A DNA stretch of 64,000 nt from positions 13,124,107 to 13,188,106 of the forward strand of contig NC_030859.1 in NCBI RefSeq assembly GCF_000208745.1. Reading direction: 5' to 3'. The notes under the pieces are model-generated. The model did not search any database, was not told the DNA's origin, and saw nothing but the letters and a program-made list of their open reading frames with translations. The stretch comes from Theobroma cacao. Taxonomy: Eukaryota; Streptophyta; Magnoliopsida; Malvales; Malvaceae. Positions 1 through 11,815 of the stretch are shown one piece after another. The translations under genes were made by a program, and so were the position numbers. Every line of letters starts with the position of its first letter. Positions within the stretch are counted from its first letter, which is position 1.

Positions 1-1535
1 TATATGAAATATAATTATGATTATTGGAGTATAAAATGATGTTTAGTAGTGAAAAATTTTGATTCTCGGTATTTTTGGAGTACAAGGGTAAAATGGTAAT
101 TTTGCCACTAGAGACTAAACGGGAATTTTAAAAAAATGATTTTTTGCCCCATTTGGTTACTATCGATCAATATTAGTGTTATTTAAGGTTGAAAAGTAGA
201 AATAATGTGATTCCGGTACATTTTGGAGTATAGGGGCAAAATCGTAATTTTTTAGCTTCGAGGGCAAATCGGTAAATTTTTCACCCCAGCACTTGTCAAG
301 ACCAAGGGATTTTAAATGTGGTAGGATTGGATAAATATCAGAATAATTGTGGTGGAAAATTAAGAAGAAAAAGTCAAAAAGTTAAAAATTGGGCTAATAA
401 GCATGTGACACGTGGAATGCTTGATTATTTTATTATTTTCTATAGAAATCAGCCCATTAAATCCCCAATTCTCTCACCATATTTGGCCTAGACAACCAGC
501 AACAAGAAAAAAGGAAGAACAAAGGGAAAAACAAGAAAACCTAGGTGGAAATTCAAAGAAAAAGTGAAGAAATCAAGGAAACAAGCTAGGTAAGTTAAAA
601 TTTCTTTAATTCTCCTTGATACCTAGCTTACCCATGCTTTTGTTCTTGATTTCCATGGTTGAATATTGAGTTATCATGATGAATTCAATTCTGAAAAATG
701 GGTATGGAAGAGGAATTGTTGTTGGAATAATTTGATTTTAGACTATGTTAGTGTTTAGGGATAGTTAAGCATGGTTATGAACAAAAACACAAAAGAAATA
801 TTCAATTTCTCTAGGGTTCCTTGTTGGCCGAACCATGAGGGCTGAATATCAATGGGGGATTGTTTTTATTTCAAGGAAAATGGCATGGAAAATGATGAAG
901 TAAGGTGAAACGGTTATGTAAAAAAAAATTCGATGCTAGTACACCAAATGACCAAATTTTTTCTATAAGGAATTGTGAGGGTTCTAATGCTGAATTTGGC
1001 TTTATTTAAATGTATGTGGTAAATTAAGGTATTAGAGGAGAAATGAATTAATTTGGAGGTGATTTGGACACAATCGCCGATTAATCGGGTGATCGGTCGA
1101 ATTTAATCGATACCGTGATTAAGCGGTAATCGGACATATTTTTGCATTTACATATCAAGCATTAGTAGTTTAAATTAATTTATATCAATTTAGGGACAAT
1201 ATAGTAAATTCCTCGACTTTGTTATTTGTCAAGGTGGTGAGACGTCCGGAAAAGGCAAAGGAATTACGCCTGAGGACTATTAGTCAGAGTTCACCCGGAA
1301 TCCGGATTTTCGACACCTGTGAGTGGACTGCCTATCAAAATTGTTTTGGGAATATGACTGTTTTGAACAAAGTGTTTGAATGATTTTATGCAATTTTTCA
1401 TGAAAATGAATGCCTTGGGAACAAGCTTTTGAGAAAAGGTTTATGTTATGAAATGTGGTTATTATGGATTTCTATGTGGCTGCATTATGTTGATATACAT
1501 ATATGCTTGAATATAATGTTGTGTAATTATGTTGA

Positions 1536-1710
1536 CTCGGCTATGTGCGAGTAGGGAGTGCGCATAAGCCGAGGATGACCCGGTTATGTGCGAGTAGGGA
1601 GTGCGCATAACCCGGTGATGACCCAGCCATGTGCGAGTAGGGAGTGCGCATGAGCTGGTGATGATGATGATGAGCTGGTGATGATGATGATGGGTTGGTG
1701 AGATGATGAT
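1536..1710 (+). repeat. 42-bp tandem repeat plus GAT-rich tail in LTR A1
   Basis: Three units of about 42-43 bp share the core TGTGCGAGTAGGGAGTGCGC (starting near 1544, 1587 and 1630), followed by GATGAT-type simple sequence. The same array occurs at 44860-44990 (plus) and 51780-51915 (minus) in other family A LTRs, so it is a resident LTR feature. Confidence 0.85.
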
Positions 1711-1719
1711 GATGGGTAT

Positions 1720-1748
1720 ATACGTATATATATATATATATATATATG
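1720..1748. repeat. TA microsatellite
   Basis: Alternating TA tract next to the 42-bp repeats. An equivalent tract is present at the same relative place in the other family A LTRs (for example 7284-7295, 42600-42620, 45020-45048). Confidence 0.8.
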
Positions 1749-2458
1749 CATATGTAAATGTGTTTGTTATAACAAATTGATGGACAATGATTTATGGTTG
1801 TAATGTACGTGAAATTTAACACATTGTACTTTGAGAATTTTCATGAATTTTATGTTGATTTTATTAGTTTAGCAGGATGGCTTTTTGTTGAGTGAGGAAA
1901 AATGTTTCTCTTGTTGCTCCGTTTTCGCTACAGTGAAATTCATGCTCGTTGCAGTGAGAAACTCTCGGGTTTGGAGGGGTTTTAAATAGGAATGAACTAA
2001 ATTGCATTGTTTTGAAACAAGTGCATCATGATTTTAAATTCTCCCTAATTGTTGCTTGTTCCTTTCCTTGTTCACTCACTAGGTTTATACTCACCATTTT
2101 CAAATTCATGTTTTCAAATCACGAGGCAGCCGATAATTAGGACGAGGTGTCCTTGTAGACCTGTGTCCATCTTTTGGTAGGTGTCTCGGCATTCGGTAGC
2201 TGTATATTCATCCGAGTCCCTCAGTTGGAAGTCGAGTATTATTTTGTTATGTATAGATGAACTTAATGTAAATTTTAAATGAGTAATGCCAGTACGAGTT
2301 GGCAATGTATATCACTATTTTTATTCAAAGTTATGAAATATGACTTAGTGATAATAGATGGAATTATAAGTAAGATAAATAATAGGCTTGCTTGGGTGTA
2401 GTGGATTACTTCTATTGGACCCATGCGTCGATCATGGCCCAGAATTTGGGTCGTGACA

Positions 2459-4463
2459 ATAAGTATGAGAATGGGATGCAAGCATAAGTATACTTGGAAA
2501 TACTGGTTTGAGGCAATGATTATCCTACTGTTTTATGGACCCGATGAGGCTCTGGTCTCGACATAATTGTAGACGTAAAACATAAATTGTGAAATGTACT
2601 TCCCCACAAGTTTCAATTTATTTTTAAGTAATTATCAAGGCAAAGTACTTGATAATGGTAGGCAAAGGTTGAATTGTGTTCCAAATGTTTAGAAAATGAG
2701 GGTGATACGGTTTGATTAAATGACACTATTATGTGTAAGGGAATAGAAATATGCTACGGGGATTGTAAAGATCTACTTAGAAAAGAAATGATGATTCGAA
2801 AATTCAAGTTCTCATGTACACGTAAGGGTTTGGTGATGAGATATGACATAGGGTTGAATTACTTCAATATGAACTTTGACTACAAAAATTTGATTTATAT
2901 AATACGTGTTGTTTGAGGATGATGCCAACTAGTGATTAACGCTCATATGAGAATGGAATATGTGCAATCGAATTCATGTAATCGAAAGTGTGAAAATTTG
3001 CCTTGATTGGCATAAGCCCATGACTCAAAATGGATGATTATGGATTTAATCTTCTAAGGTAAAAATGGTAAATCTTGAGTTTTACAAATAAAATGTGTCT
3101 ACATGAAAAGATTTTATAAATTGTTTTAAAAATTGAATGATGATTTTGAAAAATAGAGTAATTAGAGACCACCGGTATGTTGTAAATTTATGATTGGAAA
3201 TTGATGGCTTATGACATATTGTTATTGTGTTAGCATGACTAGTTGGGCTATGTTTTATGAATTGTATGAATTATTTTATTTTACCCTTGCAGGCTGGGTA
3301 GTAAAATATTAGCTCTGTCATACTATCAAAATTTTATTGTATGGTGGGTTTAGCTTGCTGCCATAAGCGAATTCTGTGGACCAGCCTATTAGAGGGGCAC
3401 GAAATCCGGATATATATATGTACCTCAGTCGGAGAGGCGCGTAGGGTATCTCCTGAGGTATGGACAGAGTTCACGTCACACCGAACCACCTCGTGATGAT
3501 GAACTCCGCTAACGCCAAGGAATGGCTATGTTTTTCAAACCAAAAATATGTTTTACGAGTATACAAAATTTTAACAGCCTTGGCGGGCTCGAGTGTACGC
3601 CTCTGATCAAGGTGTCATCGAGTATATTTGGTGGCATGAGCCACCTGTTTATGAAAGTCATAAGCCCTAATGAGAAATTAAATGAAATACAACCGTTTGC
3701 ATGGGTTGAGATAAATTTTCAAATTGTGAAATACTTAAAATGATGGGATATTTTAATTGTCACATTTTACTCGGCTTTAGCTAATTTAAATGGTGTTTGT
3801 TTACTCACTGGGATTTTATAATTTCACCACCCTCCTTTCCACCCACTTTAGGATCAGAGTAGCCTATAGATAGCTGGTTCCATCGGGGATTTCTATTGGA
3901 TTGCGTCTTCCAAACTGTAGGTTCACAGCTTCTTTAATTCTAGTTATTGTGGGCCCACTTGATATTGTAAATTTAATAGTTTATTGTGCTACAGTATGAA
4001 TGAATTTATTTTGTTTTTACATTACAAAAAGTATTTACGCATAACTCCAAAATTTCTGTTTATAAGAGAATAAAATATTTTATTGAATATTTCGTTTTAT
4101 CTTCTTATTATATTCAAATAATTATAATTTTATTTTGAATAAAGGTTTTAGATGCCTAAACTTATTTTTAATTGTGAATTATGCGATTTGTACTTATTTA
4201 CTACATTTTTAACTAGTGTCGAAATTTTCAATGGAAAATAACCAAAATATCCCTGTGAGACAAAAATTTTTATTTTATCAGTTTTAAGTTGAAAATAGCT
4301 CAAAATCCTTTAGAACATAAAATTTGGCAACGGTTACTCATTGGGGGAAATGAGAAACTGATATTAAGCCTTGCGGGGTTCCGGTTGGCATTCCGGGAGA
4401 TGAATGCCCATCAAGGCACCACGGCGGTTGTCACGGGCTCGAGGGGAGTTCCGGGTCGTGACA
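2459..4463 (+). mobile_element. Family B LTR, 3' portion (B1)
   Basis: The stretch around 3180-4463 matches the reverse complement of B2 (5508-6569 plus 9249 onward) and ends in GGGTCGTGACA at 4463. Because B1 runs uninterrupted through the site that holds A2 in B2 (GAGGGGCACG near 3395), it acts as the empty-site allele for that insertion. Similarity at 2459-3180 is weaker, so the left limit is uncertain and A1 may be nested in B1. Short open frames here (for example 3522-3743) match nothing I know. Confidence 0.6.
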
Positions 4464-5076
4464 TATTCAATATCACTTTTTTCATCTAGATATTTTAGTT
4501 TCTATGCCTTTAGTGTTTAGTCATCTGTAGCATCACTTTATGGTGAAGATTCCATTAATTCACCACAACTAATATTTCTTTTATGATATCCTAGTTAATT
4601 GTAGAAAAAGGATCTTGAATTTAATGAAATACTAGAGTTATAAGTTTGCATAAATGTATCTAGCATTAAATTCAGTTTGTAGTTACTGATTACGGTTTAT
4701 TTATGTTTAGTGCTTTGCTTTTTTGTTCAATGAAATTTGTTTTGTTTTGGTTTTTGATCTATACTCCATACATTTAGTCATGAGTTTTAGAATTGTACTG
4801 ACATGGTTTCTCTTATTGATTTCTTTTGTCATTTTCCTTTTCTTTTGTAGGGATGTTGCCTTTATTGTTGAGTACTAAGCGCAGGATATGTTTTACAAAA
4901 TATTATAAATTTAGATATTGCTAGTTTTAGATAATTGGGTTTAATGGTTTTTGGTTTGCCAAGTTCTATTTGGTTTTTTCTGAAATATTAGTATGCATTT
5001 GTTTTGTCAAATCAGTCCTTGAGTATTTAAGTCAAATGTTGCTATATTGATATTCCCATGATTTACCCTTTGTTTA
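4464..5076. other. AT-rich DNA with no recognised gene
   Basis: About 610 bp between the end of B1 and the start of LTR C. I see no open frame, RNA gene or element terminus. With 16492 onward it formed one continuous stretch before LTR C inserted. Confidence 0.6.
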
Positions 5077-6569
5077 TGTCATGTCACAGCCCAAATTTTG
5101 AGCCATGACCGACGCATGGGCCCAATGGGCACAGCCCACCAAGCTCAAGCAAGCCTCTTTACGTGGTCTTGTTCATTATTCTATCAATCATACATTATCA
5201 TTTCTAAAGCCACAAATCGTAATTCTCAACTATGAGCACTTCAGTAATATGCCATGACAACTAAATACATATATTTGTGTTTTCCCAGAATAATGTCATC
5301 CATTGACGACTCACGATGGCATCAGCAATCAAAATATACACATTTGTTTGCAAAATAATTCTTAACAATTCACATTTAGTATACATGTACACATGCAAAA
5401 GAGCCTTGACTACCAACGGAGAGACTTTGGGTACGGGTACTGCTACTGAACGTCGTGGAACTTACCAAAAGGTGAATATAAATAGACACCTCAATCTAGG
5501 TCCCAACTGTCATGACCCGATACTCTCTTCGAGCCTGTGACAACCGCTACGATGTCCCGATAGACAAACCTTACCTAGAATGCCAACCAAAACTTCGCAA
5601 GGCTTTAGCATCAATTTTCCACCTCCCTTGTGAGCAACAGTTACTAAATATTATGTTTTAAAGGAATATAGACGATTTTCAAGTCAAAGACAATCAAAAT
5701 GTAATTTCTACAGCACAGGGGTATTTTGGTCATTTAACCCGAAAATTTTGAAACCTGCTAAAAATATAGTATATGAATGAAAAATATACATTTCATATAA
5801 AAAAATAAATCTAGGTGTCTAAATCAACTATTTAAAGTGAATTTATAATTAATAGAACTAAATAAAAATATTGGATAAAATATTTCATTTTTATATAAAA
5901 CAATATTTATAAAATTCTACGTAAACAATTACTGTTGCGTAATAACAAAATAAATTCATATACATAATAGCACACAGTGCCAGGGTATACAAAATATTTT
6001 ACAATGCCATGTGAGCCCCAAAATATAAAAAATAAACAGGATTGTAGACCTACGATTTCTAAGGGTGCAAATCCAAAAGCAAACCCTCGACAAAATCGAC
6101 TGTCTACAGACTGCTCTGAACTTGAAATGGGTGAAAAGAATAGGGTGAGTTTTTATAAACCCAGTGAGTAAGCAAAGTTCATCTATAATATCTAAAGCCG
6201 AGTAAGTAGAGATAATTAAAACATCTCTTCATAATATAATTCATAACATTAAAACTCATTTCAACCATATAAAACAATTACATTTCATCAAAAATAATTA
6301 GCAAGGCTTATGACTCTCTTAAAAATTGGCTCGTGCCAAAACTCGTACTCGATGACACCTTACGCCAGGCATCCAACCGAGTCCGTCAAGGCTGTTAAAA
6401 TAACATATATACATAAAACATATTTTTACATTTAAAAACATAGCCGTTCCTTGGCATTGGCTAAGTTTCACCCTCACATGGTGGTTTGGTGTGAATTGAA
6501 CTCTAAACTACCTTAGGAGATACCATCGGCACCTCTCCTACTAAGGTAAAATATGATGGGGTTTACCGT

Positions 6570-9248
6570 TGTCACAACCCAAATTTCGGGCCATGACAGA
6601 CGCATGGGTCCAATGGACATAATCCACTAAACCCAAGCAAGCCTATTATTTATCTTACTTATAATTCCATCTATTATCACTAAGTCATATTTCATAACTT
6701 TGAATCAAAATAGTGATATACATTGCCAACTCGTACTGGCATTACTCATTTAAAATTTACATTAAATTCATATATGCATAACAAAATAATACTCGACTTC
6801 CAACGGAGGGACTCGGATGAATATACAGCTACCAAATACCGAGACACCTACCAAAAGATGGACACAGGTATATAAGGACACCTCGTCCTAATTATCGGCT
6901 GCCTCGTGATCTGAAAACATGAATTTGAAAATGGTGAGTATAAACCCAGTGAGTGAACAAGGAAGGGAACAAGCAACAATTAGGGAGAATTTAAAATCAT
7001 GAAGCACTTGTTTCAAAACAATGCAATTTAGTTCATTCCTATTTAAAACCCCTTCAAACTCGAGAGTTTCTCGCTGTAGTGAGCATGAATTTCGCTGCAG
7101 CCAAAATGGAGCAACAAGAGAAACATTTTTCCTCACTCAACAAAAAGCCATCCTGCTAAACTAATAAAATCAACATAAAATTCATGAAAATTCTCAAAGT
7201 ACAATGTGTCAAATTTCACGTACATTACAACCATAAATCATTGTCCATCAATTTGCTATAACACACACATTTACATATGTATATATATATATATANNNNN
7301 NNNNNNNNNNNNNNNNNNNNNNNNNNNNNNNNNNNNNNNNNNNNNNNNNNNNNNNNNNNNNNNNNNNNNNNNNNNNNNNNNNNNNNNNNNNNNNNNNNNN
7401 NNNNNNNNNNNNNNNNNNNNNNNNNNNNNNNNNNNNNNNNNNNNNNNNNNNNNNNNNNNNNNNNNNNNNNNNNNNNNNNNNNNNNNNNNNNNNNNNNNNN
7501 NNNNNNNNNNNNNNNNNNNNNNNNNNNNNNNNNNNNNNNNNNNNNNNNNNNNNNNNNNNNNNNNNNNNNNNNNNNNNNNNNNNNNNNNNNNNNNNNNNNN
7601 NNNNNNNNNNNNNNNNNNNNNNNNNNNNNNNNNNNNNNNNNNNNNNNNNNNNNNNNNNNNNNNNNNNNNNNNNNNNNNNNNNNNNNNNNNNNNNNNNNNN
7701 NNNNNNNNNNNNNNNNNNNNNNNNNNNNNNNNNNNNNNNNNNNNNNNNNNNNNNNNNNNNNNNNNNNNNNNNNNNNNNNNNNNNNNNNNNNNNNNNNNNN
7801 NNNNNNNNNNNNNNNNNNNNNNNNNNNNNNNNNNNNNNNNNNNNNNNNNNNNNNNNNNNNNNNNNNNNNNNNNNNNNNNNNNNNNNNNNNNNNNNNNNNN
7901 NNNNNNNNNNNNNNNNNNNNNNNNNNNNNNNNNNNNNNNNNNNNNNNNNNNNNNNNNNNNNNNNNNNNNNNNNNNNNNNNNNNNNNNNNNNNNNNNNNNN
8001 NNNNNNNNNNNNNNNNNNNNNNNNNNNNNNNNNNNNNNNNNNNNNNNNNNNNNNNNNNNNNNNNNNNNNNNNNNNNNNNNNNNNNNNNNNNNNNNNNNNN
8101 NNNNNNNNNNNNNNNNNNNNNNNNNNNNNNNNNNNNNNNNNNNNNNNNNNNNNNNNNNNNNNNNNNNNNNNNNNNNNNNNNNNNNNNNNNNNCAAGGAAC
8201 CCTAGAGAAATTGAATATTTCTTTTGTGTTTTTGTTCATAACCATGCTTAACTATCCCTAAACACTAACATAGTCTAAAATCAAATTATTCCAACAACAA
8301 TTCCTCTTCCATACCCATTTTTCAGAATTGAATTCATCATGATAACTCAATATTCAACCATGAAAATCAAGAACAAAAGCATGGGTAAGCTAGGTATCAA
8401 GGAGAATTAAAGAAATTTTAACTTACCTAGTTTGTTTCCTTCATTTCTTCACTTTTTCTTTGAATTTCCACCTAGGTTTTCTTGTTTTTCCCATTGTTCT
8501 TCCTTTTTTCTTGTTGCTGGTTGTCTAGGCAGAATATGGTGAGAGAATTGGGGATTTAATGGGCTGATTTCTATAAAAAATAATAAAATAATCAAGCATG
8601 CCACGTGTCACATGCTTATTGGCCCAATTTCTTCTTAATCTTCAATCCTACCACATTTAAAATCCCTTGGTCTTGACAAGTGCTGGGGCGAAAAATTTAC
8701 CGATTTGCCCCGGAGCAAAAAAATTATGATTTTGCCCCTATACTCCGAAATGTACCGGAATCACATTATTTCTACTTTTCAACCTCAAATAACACTAATA
8801 TTGATCAATATTAACCAAATGGGGCAAAAAATCATTTTTTAAAAAATTCCCGTTTAGTCCTCTAGTGGCAAAATTACCATTTTGCCCTTGTACTCCAAAA
8901 ATACCGAGAATCACAATTTTTCACTGCTAAACATCATTTTATACTCCAATAATCATAATTATATTTCATATAATTATTCTTGGTCAAATGTGATCAACTC
9001 TTGGCTAGAAATCTCCATTTAATCATTAAATGATAAAATGACCGTTTTTTCCCTAATTGATCAATTTTCCTGATGGACTCCAAACTGGACCTTGAACTCC
9101 GAATCACTATTCTAAGTCATTCTGTAGGTTTCAAAATTTTCAATTTCCTTTTAGAAATTTCTATTTGAACTAGTTCAAGGCTCGATTTAACTTAGTTGTA
9201 CCACTCGATACAATACCGTCTTTTAATCGAGCTTGACAAGGTCTCACA
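6570..9248 (-). mobile_element. Family A solo LTR (A2), innermost of the nest
   Basis: It begins TGTCACAACCC at 6570 and ends AAGGTCTCACA at 9248, with ACCGT duplicated at 6565-6569 and 9249-9253. It is an inverted, near-collinear copy of 1-2458. Its 5' end differs from the A3/A4/A5 type: it reads TGTGAGACCTTGTCAAGC on the minus strand rather than TGTGAGACCTCGACC. The middle is an assembly gap. Confidence 0.9.
7296..8192. other. Assembly gap (897 N) inside LTR A2
   Basis: The gap begins exactly in the TA microsatellite. The collinear part of A1 between the same flanking landmarks (about 825 to about 1735) is roughly 905 bp, so the gap length fits and probably hides the 42-bp repeats and adjoining LTR sequence. 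Translated frames spanning the N run are artefacts. Confidence 0.95.
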
Positions 9249-11523
9249 ACCGTGCCCCTCTAATAGGCCGGTCCACGAAAACTCGCCCACTGCAGCAGGC
9301 TAATCAATTACCCCACCAAATCAATAAAAATTTCGGCAATATGACATGGCTAAAATGATATTACCCAACATGTCAAGGTAAAACAAAACAGTTCATATAT
9401 TCCCCACAAATACAAATCTAGCCATTCATGCCGTCACATTGTCATAAGCCATCAATTCAAACCATATGTCAATTACAAATTCCGTTATGCTGATACATTT
9501 ATTACAAAGCAGGGTCTGCATAACTAACAATAATCAAAACATATATATAACACAAGTATATAGTTTCCACTTACTCAATTTCCAAAACCAGGATTCAATT
9601 TCAAACCAAATTATGAATCTTATTTCATTTAACCAACACTTCAGTTATAAAACATAATAGTTTACAATTCCAGTTCATTATTCTTTAAAATCATAAAAAT
9701 GAGTATAAACTACTTTAGATAGTTAAGATGATTGTCTGATTACTCACTATAACGAGAGTACTCCTACTCCTAGTCCTCAGGTACGATATCTTTACCCTTA
9801 CTAGAGGGCTCACCACCTATACATAATACATAACAAGTAATTCAATATATTTGTACCAAATTGTTATAAAACTATTTCAGGCTCTTTATGAATGTATGAA
9901 ATTGAATGAGAAGTGTTCGAATAATCACTTAAAGATGGTGTTCTACGTAGGTTCAATTGTTGTTAGACTGAAATGGTATTCGACCTAACTCGCCCTATAC
10001 ACTATTTAATTAGCCAAAACATCCAATTCAACTCCAAATAGATTCATTGCACTTTCGATACTCCAATAAATCCGTATACCTCATTAGAAATCAATTCTAA
10101 GTCCGTTTACTATAATTTTCTCATTATCGTTCAAGTCGTTTACTAAAGGAACTATACTTTTATATAACCGTTTTCGATATCCAACATCACGAATCATCCA
10201 ATATGAGCTAGATAACATGAAATATGACAAAATTCATCTTCAAAATATTCCTTACAGAATTTGACCAATTAGGGTTTGATAAAGAACATGTTGTTTTCTT
10301 GCTTGTTTTTCACACCGAATATCACAAACACTTAAAAGCGCCTAGATAACATAAGATCTAGCAAAACGCATCCTCAAAACCTTCCCCCATTGATTCGGCC
10401 AGCATGCTTCCATCATGAAAACTTGAGTTTCAACCGTAGAAAATGAAAAAGAAAGTATGGGTAAGATAGATCTTAAGCTAAATTGTGAAATCTTACCTCT
10501 GATTGCTTCGTTTTTTGGAAATCCAATGAATTTCTCTTGAATTTTTCCTCCTTAGGGTTGTTTCTATTCTTTGTCCCCTTTTCTTTGGCTTTCACAGCAA
10601 GGAAGAGTGAATTGGGAAAGGTTTATGCTGGTTTATAAAGAAAATTATAAAAAAATTAAAAACTTGACACGTGTCGCCACTTGATTGGTCCATGATTAAA
10701 ACTTAACAATTAAGCATTCTCTTACCTCCACATATAATACCTTAATTATCCAAAATATAAAAATGATAATAGGTGATATTCATGGGCTTGACAAGTGTCA
10801 TGGTGGTGTAAAATTTTAAAAATTCTAATTTCGTCCTCATGGACACGTGAAATGACCGTTTTACCCTTATGCTCGAAAAAATGTCGGAATTGGAATTTTT
10901 CACTTCTCAAATTCAAATTATGTTCTAACTAGTCAAACTTGGTCAAAAATCTCTTCCAACATTCCAATTTTTGCCCTCGGGTGGCAAAATGACCATTTTG
11001 CCCATACGTTATGAAAATTCCCGATTGGATTCCAAATTAATCCTCGAACTCCAAATCACCATTTTAAGACATTCTAAGGTTCAATAACTCTCAAATACAT
11101 CCCAAAATCTCTATTTGGACTAGTTCGAGGCTTTAATTGACTTAATTGTATCACTAAGTACAATATCGACTTTTAACGATTTTTCGAGGCATCCAAGTAT
11201 GCAGACATGCTATCAAGTACATGAATGACATGGCAAGTATATTATAGAGCTGGGCTTGACACCAACTACCTCCAAATCTGAAAACATGAAGTTGAAAAGA
11301 GTGAGTATAAACCTAGTGAGTGAACATAGGAAGGGAACAAGCAAACGATACGGGAAGTTTTAGAAAACATGATTCATTTATGTTAAAAACAATGCAATTA
11401 GCTTAATTTCTTGTTAAAACCCCTCAATTCAGCCCTTGATTATTTAATCCCTTAGTGTTGAAGGATCCATAATGAACAATGAAGTTAAAAATTGGGAATT
11501 GCAAAAGATTTCCAAACAAGACA

Positions 11524-11815
11524 GAGAGTTTCTTGTTGCGGCGAGAATCAAATTTGGTTACGACGAGAACAGTGACTCCCTAAGGTAGAAAGTTGCTCGC
11601 CGCGGCGAAAAATCAATTTGGCTACAACGAGAACAGTAACTTCTAAGGCAAAAAGTTTCTCACCGCTGCGAAAATCAATTTGGATGCGACGAAAATAGTA
11701 GCTCCTCAGGTAGAAAGTTTCTCATCGCGGCGAAAATCAATTTGGCTACGATGAGAACAGTAGCTCCTAAGGCAAAAAGTTTCTCGTTGCGGTGAAAATC
11801 AATTTGGCTGCAGTG
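11524..11815 (-). repeat. About 60-bp tandem repeat, five units, in LTR A3
   Basis: Five diverged units each carry a TTTCTCGCCGCGGCGAAAA-like partial palindrome, then ATCAATTTGGCTACGA and GAACAGTAGCTCC. It occupies the place of the GCTGCAGC palindromes in other family A LTRs, but with a different spacer, so A3 has its own array variant. Confidence 0.85.

Larger units (their letters stand above)
1..2458 (+). mobile_element. Family A solo LTR (A1), left end outside window
   Basis: The segment is the reverse complement, with modest divergence, of 6570-8971, so it is the plus-oriented copy of the same LTR. It ends in the family's terminal GGGTCGTGACA at 2458; the next five bases are ATAAG, but the matching left duplication lies outside the window. 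It has a splice-donor-like AGGTAAGT near 590, tandem repeats at 1536-1660, a TA tract at 1720-1748 and a CTCGTTGCAGTGAGAA-type motif near 1945. No open frame is a believable gene. Most of the window's A-type LTR features are present, but internal retrotransposon sequence is not. Confidence 0.75.
5508..11261 (-). mobile_element. Family B solo LTR (B2) nested in A3
   Basis: It begins TGTCATGACCC at 5508 and ends GGGCTTGACA at 11261. CCAAC is present at 5503-5507 and again at 11262-11266. Net length without A2 is about 3.07 kb. Its 3' part matches B1, whereas its U3 (about 10700-11200) resembles the U3 of A2, so the families share segments. A TATATAAAA-type box lies on the minus strand near 10160-10170. 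Confidence 0.87.

Noticed and set aside
7206..8261. Open frames of 315-351 aa on both strands
   Set aside because: They consist of N-gap translated as X; no coding evidence.
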